Below the pieces are notes generated by a model. That model did not search any database. It saw nothing but the letters and a program-made list of their open reading frames with translations, and was not told the origin of the DNA. A stretch of 10,138 nucleotides of DNA, taken from positions 1 through 10,138 of the forward strand of contig JABIYQ010000645.1 of NCBI GenBank assembly GCA_018702715.1, read 5' to 3'. Position numbers and translations under genes: made by a program. The stretch is from Desulfobacula sp. Its GTDB lineage: Bacteria; Desulfobacterota; Desulfobacteria; Desulfobacterales; Desulfobacteraceae. Numbering within the stretch: the first letter of the stretch is position 1; every line of letters starts with the position of its first letter. This document shows, in pieces, positions 5,775-10,138 of the stretch.

Positions 5775-7574
5775 TTAACTCTTGTATGCAAGGCGATGTC
5801 TGTTCTTTATCCCTGCGTTTACTGCCAGGCTAACCGGTGCCAGAATCATATGGATCATACGGCTGAACGGCAGATACGCTAAAAAAGCACCTACGTTGAC
5901 TGCATGTAAATACCACATCAATCCATAGATATCGTTTAAGGCAGTTTCTACAAATAACCGACTGATGGTATATCCTGCAAACGCATAGGCAGATCCCTCA
6001 GGAGTACCTGTCATGGCAATGCGCATTCCTTCCAGAATAAATCCGGTCAGCATCATACTGCCTAATAAACTGTATCCCAGCCAGTCGGCTTTTGGTAACC
6101 AGTTTATTTTATGTTTAACTTTCCGCTTGTGTCTGAACCATAATATCAATGCAACTCCAGAAATGGTTATAATGCCTGACAGGTCAAATAGGCATGCGGT
6201 CAGAGGATGATTTTTGTTCAACATGACCGATGTAATATCCCAAGTAGGCAGCAAAAGCGATGAGACCAAAGCAGCCATCCCCCAGACAAACCGGAAAAGA
6301 AAGGGAAACACTACCATGGCATGAACCAACCACCGGGATTTTGAAATTTGAAACAGGCGATATTGCAATAATCCGTCCAGAGCCGTTGCTTTTAAAATAT
6401 ACATGATTCGGATGGAAAACAGCGTCCGAAAAACCTGAACCAGTATGTAGCACCATCTGTAACCAATATTAGTTTTGTCTTTGCCTTCAAGGGCTCCTGA
6501 AAACCAGACAGAACTGATACTTAAGATTCCTAAAATAAAAAGAGATAGTGCTGCTGTCGTGGTCGTATCCCCAACAGACAAAGTGGCTGCATGGCAGGGC
6601 ATGCATATCACACTTTTTGCCGGCAGTACAATGGTTGAAGCACCCAGTAAGTTGCCACTTACATGACACCGTCCACAGCGGTTTTTGTCATCTGTAATTT
6701 TCATATTGTGAACAGGGCTGGGACTGCCAGATTGCCAATCTTTTTGCCAGTTAATCATGCCGCTTAATGGATCTTTAACAGGTATGATTTGACTGAGATG
6801 ACATGCTTGGCAGGAGATTTTAAAATGGGCATCATGGGCCACTTTTCCATCGTGAGGTGGATGGCACTGGCTGCAGCTGCTAATTTGCTGTGCGCCATGT
6901 CCAAATTTCAAAGCATTGGGGTGGCAGACAGTGCAAGCGATATCCGAATGGGTTGTTTTGTGAAAAGCCAACTGATCCATCAGGGGAATTTTAAAAGAGG
7001 CTTTCCATTCATTTTTGCTGCCATGGCAGTGAAAGCAAAAATTACTTATTTTTTCATTTGCTTTGGTACCTTCCGGAGGAACCAACCCATGACAATCCAT
7101 ACATGATTTGTCTTCTTCAGTGCATTCCGGCAAAACAGTCTCTACATCATGGCAAAATCGGCACTTTATTTCCACCGGCTGATCAAGATTAATCGAATCT
7201 GGTGTCTGGGAATAGGGTGGCTGATAATGGGGATCGTGACACTTTATGCAATTATTTAACGTTAAAGGATCATCAATTTTTTCGCCACCGTGAATACCTT
7301 GATCCGCTTCTTCCAGTATCTCTATGTGGCAATCAGTACACTGCTCTTTGAAAAAAAAATCCTTGAGCGTTTTATTCACATTTTCAGGATTGGGATGAAT
7401 CTGTTCATTCGGATAATTGGTATGGCATTCCAGGCAGGACAGTTGTCCATGAACCGAAACATGGAATCGCTCCCTGTTAATTAACCAGGAACTCTCAGCC
7501 CATTTTGGCCCTAACAATAGAATTAAAGGCAATAATAGAACAGACAGGACACATCTTATTTTTAAGCCAGGCAA
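5775..7574 (-). CDS. Undecaheme (11-heme) cytochrome c fused to a NarI/HdrE-like membrane cytochrome b domain
   Basis: From a TTG start at 7574 the product is 599 residues. Residues 1-28 look like a signal peptide (basic start, hydrophobic core 8-22). The periplasmic part carries eleven CxxCH heme c motifs starting at residues 47, 79, 109, 138, 158, 180, 214, 234, 255, 300 and 324. About five membrane spans follow (near 340-361, 416-440, 459-481, 498-518, 550-580). The segments RWLVHAMVVFPFLFRF and MWYLHAVNVGAFLAYLPFSR resemble NarI/DsrM/HdrE-type subunits; His418, His557 and His575 are candidate b-heme ligands. A role linking quinol/quinone, periplasmic hemes and a cytoplasmic Fe-S partner is inferred; the HdrD-like protein two genes on is the obvious partner. 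Start choice: the TTG lies 1 nt after the livF stop with GGA upstream. An ATG at 7631 inside livF is the alternative (618 residues). The frame opens at 7712, but that would overlap livF by 137 nt. Confidence 0.86.
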   Translation of the reverse strand: MPGLKIRCVLSVLLLPLILLLGPKWAESSWLINRERFHVSVHGQLSCLECHTNYPNEQIHPNPENVNKTLKDFFFKEQCTDCHIEILEEADQGIHGGEKIDDPLTLNNCIKCHDPHYQPPYSQTPDSINLDQPVEIKCRFCHDVETVLPECTEEDKSCMDCHGLVPPEGTKANEKISNFCFHCHGSKNEWKASFKIPLMDQLAFHKTTHSDIACTVCHPNALKFGHGAQQISSCSQCHPPHDGKVAHDAHFKISCQACHLSQIIPVKDPLSGMINWQKDWQSGSPSPVHNMKITDDKNRCGRCHVSGNLLGASTIVLPAKSVICMPCHAATLSVGDTTTTAALSLFILGILSISSVWFSGALEGKDKTNIGYRWCYILVQVFRTLFSIRIMYILKATALDGLLQYRLFQISKSRWLVHAMVVFPFLFRFVWGMAALVSSLLLPTWDITSVMLNKNHPLTACLFDLSGIITISGVALILWFRHKRKVKHKINWLPKADWLGYSLLGSMMLTGFILEGMRIAMTGTPEGSAYAFAGYTISRLFVETALNDIYGLMWYLHAVNVGAFLAYLPFSRMIHMILAPVSLAVNAGIKNRHRLAYKS

Positions 7575-7575
7575 T

Positions 7576-8283
7576 CTATTTTCCGAGGTAGGCCTGCTTG
7601 ACAATATCACTTTCCTTAAATGCCTTAACATCACCCTCAAAAACCACCTTTCCGACCTGAAGTGCATAGCCCCTGTCTGCCACACCAAGCGCCAATGGCA
7701 TGTTCTGCTCAATCAGGAGTACACTGACGCCTTTTTTATTGATATTCTTAATCACCGGAACCAGTTCAGATACAAGGATCGGGGCAAGCCCTAAGGAGGG
7801 CTCATCCATCATCAGTAGCTTGGGATTTGCCATGAGTCCGCGACCAATGGCCAGCATCTGCTGCTCTCCGCCGCTAAGGGTACCGGCATTTTGATTTCGC
7901 CGTTCCCAAAGTCTTGGAAAATACTCAAAAACTTCTTCAAGATCCCTTTTAATGTCCTGTTTGTTAGTCCTAAGGCTGGCCCCAAGCGTAAGATTTCTCA
8001 TTACGGGAAGAAAGGGAAACAGCTTTCGACCTTCCGGGATATGTACTATACCTAATTCAACAATTTCATAGATTTCTTTACCGTCAATTCTATGGCCGTT
8101 AAGCTGGATGCTTCCTGAAACCAGTGGTGTCAGTCCTGACAATGCTCTTAATATTGTTGATTTTCCAGCCCCATTGGCACCGATAATCGTAACTACCTCT
8201 CCCTGGGATACCTTGATGGAAACCTTGTTTACTGCCAGGGCTTTCCCATATTTGACGGTGATGTTATCCACTTCAAGTATCAA
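7576..8283 (-). CDS. livF: Branched-chain amino acid type ABC transporter ATPase LivF
   Basis: The second nucleotide-binding subunit of a LivHMGF importer; it hydrolyses ATP at the cytoplasmic face. From TTG 8283 it has 235 residues, the normal LivF length, and begins MILEVDNI as the family does. Motifs: Walker A GANGAGKST (about 35-43), ABC signature LSGGEQ (136-141), Walker B KLLMMDE ending in Asp160-Glu161, and IEQN in place of the usual H-loop His (Gln193), a normal LivF trait. The segment PEGRKLFPFL (83-92) is also typical of LivF. The start was chosen because GGAG lies 9 nt upstream of TTG 8283. A TTG at 8310 would add nine atypical residues and has no good ribosome-binding site. It overlaps the livG end by 11 nt, suggesting translational coupling. 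The cytochrome gene follows 1 nt after the stop. Confidence 0.93.
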   Translation of the reverse strand: MILEVDNITVKYGKALAVNKVSIKVSQGEVVTIIGANGAGKSTILRALSGLTPLVSGSIQLNGHRIDGKEIYEIVELGIVHIPEGRKLFPFLPVMRNLTLGASLRTNKQDIKRDLEEVFEYFPRLWERRNQNAGTLSGGEQQMLAIGRGLMANPKLLMMDEPSLGLAPILVSELVPVIKNINKKGVSVLLIEQNMPLALGVADRGYALQVGKVVFEGDVKAFKESDIVKQAYLGK

Positions 8284-9037
8284 TGATCTGAGCTCCAAAA
8301 TATGCTTCAATTACTTCGTTGTTTTTCCTGAGTTCCTCAATGGTGCCGGTGGCAATTCTGTGCCCAAAGCTGATGACATATATTCGGTCCACGATATCCA
8401 TAATCTGCATATTATGTTCCACCAGTAAAATGGTGACGCCACTCTCCCGTATTTTTTGAATTATTTCCATGGTGAACTCAATCTCACCGACACTCATCCC
8501 GCCAAGCGGTTCATCCAGCAGCAGTAATGTGGGGCGGGTCGCAAGTGCCCGGGCAATGCCCAGCATTTTCTGATACCCCTGGGGAAGATTTTTGGCCAGC
8601 TCATCCTGGTGCGTTGTTAACCCTAAAAGATCCAGGATCTCTTTTGCTTTTTTATTAATGTAATCCTCATTACGCTGATAGCCGGGCAGATTCAAAAAGG
8701 CAGAGATAAGACTTGATTTTGGGTGTAAATAAAATGAAGCTGCTACATTTTGAAGAACCGTAAAATCAGCAAACAGGGGGTTTAGCTGAAATGTACGTCC
8801 AATACCCTTGTTTGCAATAACATGGGGTTTTTGACCCACAATGTTTTTACCTTTAAATTTGACCTCACCTTTAGTCGGTTTAATAAATCCGGTAATCAAG
8901 TTAAACACTGTTGTTTTACCAGCACCGTTGGGGCCAATTAACCCCACCATTTCCCCTGGGTCAACTTTTAGATCAACCCCCGAGACGGCAGTCAGCCCGC
9001 CAAAATGTTTTGTTAAATTTGATATTTCCAGAAGCAC
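8273..9037 (-). CDS. livG: Branched-chain amino acid type ABC transporter ATPase LivG
   Basis: The first ATPase subunit of the LivHMGF importer, 254 residues, the usual LivG length. Walker A GPNGAGKT at 35-42; the LivG-typical GIGRTFQLNPLF at 78-89; Walker B LLLLDEP at 171-177; LivG-type GGMSVGE at 179-185; H-loop His208 in LLVEHNM. Odd point: the ABC signature reads LPQGY (151-155) in place of LSGGQ. The signature Ser that contacts ATP across the dimer is Pro here, while the last Gly is kept; LivG proteins often vary here, but Pro is unexpected. The start is GTG at 9037, supported by AAGGAG 8 nt upstream (9046-9051). The gap to livM is 17 nt and the end overlaps livF, so the genes are co-transcribed. 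Substrate specificity cannot be read from this subunit. Confidence 0.94.
   Translation of the reverse strand: MLLEISNLTKHFGGLTAVSGVDLKVDPGEMVGLIGPNGAGKTTVFNLITGFIKPTKGEVKFKGKNIVGQKPHVIANKGIGRTFQLNPLFADFTVLQNVAASFYLHPKSSLISAFLNLPGYQRNEDYINKKAKEILDLLGLTTHQDELAKNLPQGYQKMLGIARALATRPTLLLLDEPLGGMSVGEIEFTMEIIQKIRESGVTILLVEHNMQIMDIVDRIYVISFGHRIATGTIEELRKNNEVIEAYFGAQIIDT
8293..8296 (-). promoter_or_regulatory. Shine-Dalgarno GGAG that fixes the livF TTG start
   Basis: GGAG on the minus strand, nine bases upstream of TTG 8283 and inside the end of livG. It supports the 235-residue LivF over the longer frame from 8310. Confidence 0.6.
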
Positions 9038-9045
9038 TCTGCCAA

Positions 9046-9051
9046 CTCCTT
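9046..9051 (-). promoter_or_regulatory. Shine-Dalgarno AAGGAG for the livG GTG start
   Basis: AAGGAG on the minus strand, 8 nt upstream of GTG 9037 in the 17-nt livM-livG gap. It decides for the non-ATG start; the next residues (LLEISNLTKHFGG) match the usual LivG N-terminus. Confidence 0.65.
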
Positions 9052-9054
9052 GAA

Positions 9055-10008
9055 TTATTTTTCTTTTTTGACCAAATCTCTGATCTGATCCATCAACCCA
9101 ACTAACCCATTAGGCATGACAAAAACCACCAGCAGCAAAATTCCCGCATATAAAAAGGGCGTGTACTCTTTTAACTGTCGGAATAATTCAGGTATGATGA
9201 ATAAAACAGCCGTTCCGATAATGGGACCTGCAAAGCTGCCAATCCCGCCGATGAGCATATAAACCAGCATGTCAATACTGGCAATCAAATTGAAACTGCT
9301 GTATGAGATCACCATGTTATAGTGTGCATATGCAGCGCCAGCCAGCCCCACTACAAAACAGCTCACACCCATGGCAAGTACCCGGAATTTTGTTTCACTG
9401 ATACCGACACTGGCGGCCACTTCATGGGATTGGTCAATGGCCTTTAAACAGATGCCGATACGGCAGGTTTCAAAGCGCCAGAGAATAATCAAACAAAAAA
9501 CCATTAATCCTAAAAAAAAGAAATAATACTGCATTCTTGAACCGACAAACAGTGGCGGAATGCCGATCATTCCGTTGATGTGGCCTGTATATTTGCCGAA
9601 AATCGAATTAATGGACAAGATTCCGATCCCAAAAAACAGGCTGACCATGGAAAAATAGATCGCCCTGACCCGTGAGAACGGAAAGCCGACCAGCACCGCA
9701 ACCAACATGGTGGCCAAAGCCCCCACCGGCATGCTCAACCAGGGCGACCAGCCCAAATAGCGGGCCAATACAGCAGACGTATATGCACCAATACTCATGA
9801 ATCCGGCATGGGCCATGGAGACCTGCCCTGAAATGGCCAACGTCCTTAGACTGCTTGTGGCAATAATATATACAAAGGTCAGAATGAATATGTGATAGGT
9901 ATAGGGCGACTTGATAAATATTGGCAATATCGCCAGAACAACGATGACAGCCAGATATATGACTGCCTGCGTTTTTGCGATGGTGGGAAATCCCTTCTGC
10001 TCAGTCAT
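9055..10008 (-). CDS. livM: Branched-chain amino acid type ABC transporter permease LivM
   Basis: A 317-residue polytopic inner-membrane permease, ATG 10008 to TAA 9055. It has multiple hydrophobic spans (for example 16-32, 37-57, 93-110, 118-136, 161-177, 210-228, 243-262, 283-299). The LivM/LivH landmark GQVSMAHAGFMSIGAY is at 61-76. The cytoplasmic EAA-type loop that docks the ATPases is at about 189-206 (KAIDQSHEVAASVGIS), and the terminal MPNGLVGL is at 298-305. It forms the translocation path with LivH. Spacing is 12 nt after livH and 17 nt before livG. The family carries branched-chain amino acids, but relatives carry urea, amides or aromatic acids, so the substrate is open. No periplasmic binding protein is in the window; it would be expected upstream of livH. 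Confidence 0.94.
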   Translation of the reverse strand: MTEQKGFPTIAKTQAVIYLAVIVVLAILPIFIKSPYTYHIFILTFVYIIATSSLRTLAISGQVSMAHAGFMSIGAYTSAVLARYLGWSPWLSMPVGALATMLVAVLVGFPFSRVRAIYFSMVSLFFGIGILSINSIFGKYTGHINGMIGIPPLFVGSRMQYYFFFLGLMVFCLIILWRFETCRIGICLKAIDQSHEVAASVGISETKFRVLAMGVSCFVVGLAGAAYAHYNMVISYSSFNLIASIDMLVYMLIGGIGSFAGPIIGTAVLFIIPELFRQLKEYTPFLYAGILLLVVFVMPNGLVGLMDQIRDLVKKEK

Positions 10009-10020
10009 TATTTTTCCAAA

Positions 10021-10138
10021 CTACTCCATCTCACGGCCGAAAAGGCCTTGTGGCCGAATTAATAAAATAACAATAATGATCGTCAATCCAACTGTTTGCG
10101 TAATGGCTGGCGTTGTATACAACGGCAGGACCGAATCC
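10021..10138 (-). CDS. livH: LivH permease, C-terminal end only (cut by window edge)
   Basis: The last 39 codons of a membrane protein before TAG at 10021-10023. The visible translation runs through a hydrophobic helix (TVGLTIIIVILLI) to RPQGLFGREME, the typical C-terminus of LivH permeases. It lies 12 nt upstream of livM in the usual livHMGF order, which supports the call despite the short length. The N-terminal seven-eighths of the protein is outside the window. Confidence 0.82.
   Translation of the reverse strand, partial: DSVLPLYTTPAITQTVGLTIIIVILLIRPQGLFGREME

Noticed and set aside
10034..10058. GGCC-rich palindromic bases near the end of livH that could look like a terminator
   Set aside because: They fall in codons for the conserved RPQGLFGR tail of LivH, have no T-run after them, and lie inside a transcription unit with a 12-nt gap to livM.

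Overview
The window looks like a chromosomal segment from an anaerobic, probably sulfate-reducing member of the Desulfobacterota (Desulfobacteraceae-like). This is inferred from gene content: an HdrD-type CCG iron-sulfur protein, an 11-heme cytochrome c fused to a cytochrome b-like membrane domain, a stand-alone lipoyl (GcvH-like) carrier, and a branched-chain amino acid type ABC transporter, all in moderately AT-rich DNA. No rRNA, tRNA or CRISPR is visible, so the taxonomy rests on protein families only.

Layout. (1) 1-789, plus strand: the C-terminal part of a hybrid sensor histidine kinase (ATPase domain plus receiver domain), cut by the window edge. (2) 967-2618: one complete DDE-type insertion sequence, with an intact 498-residue transposase on the minus strand, 14-bp imperfect terminal inverted repeats and a flanking TA on each side. 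It lies between the 3' end of the kinase gene and the 3' end of the large minus-strand operon. (3) 2621-2945: a 325-bp stretch with no convincing gene. (4) 2946-10138, minus strand: a tight run of eight genes in transcription order livH (partial), livM, livG, livF, multiheme cytochrome c/NarI-like fusion, GcvH-like lipoyl protein, HdrD-like Fe-S protein, and lipoate-protein ligase. Junctions are 12 nt (livH-livM), 17 nt (livM-livG), overlap (livG-livF), about 1 nt (livF-cytochrome), 79 nt (cytochrome-gcvH-like), 23 nt (gcvH-like to hdrD-like) and 63 nt (hdrD-like to ligase), so one transcript is likely.

How the genes may work together. LivHMGF would import an amino acid or another small carboxylate or amide; the periplasmic binding protein is not in the window. 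The last four genes form a coherent redox module. The ligase can load lipoate on Lys68 of the GcvH-like protein. The HdrD-like protein, with two [4Fe-4S] sites and two CCG cluster sites, is of a type that in HdrD handles disulfide/dithiol chemistry. The membrane protein could link it through b hemes to menaquinone and to 11 periplasmic c hemes. No GcvT or GcvP gene is present, so the lipoyl protein may be an electron-carrying dithiol rather than a glycine-cleavage subunit. This is the most interesting hypothesis in the window: a membrane-bound HdrDE-like complex that uses protein-bound lipoamide as its disulfide/dithiol partner. The families are clear from the sequence; their coupling is inference.

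Three consecutive genes (livG, livF and the cytochrome) appear to use GTG or TTG starts. The 177 bp between the kinase stop and the insertion sequence holds nothing I can support.
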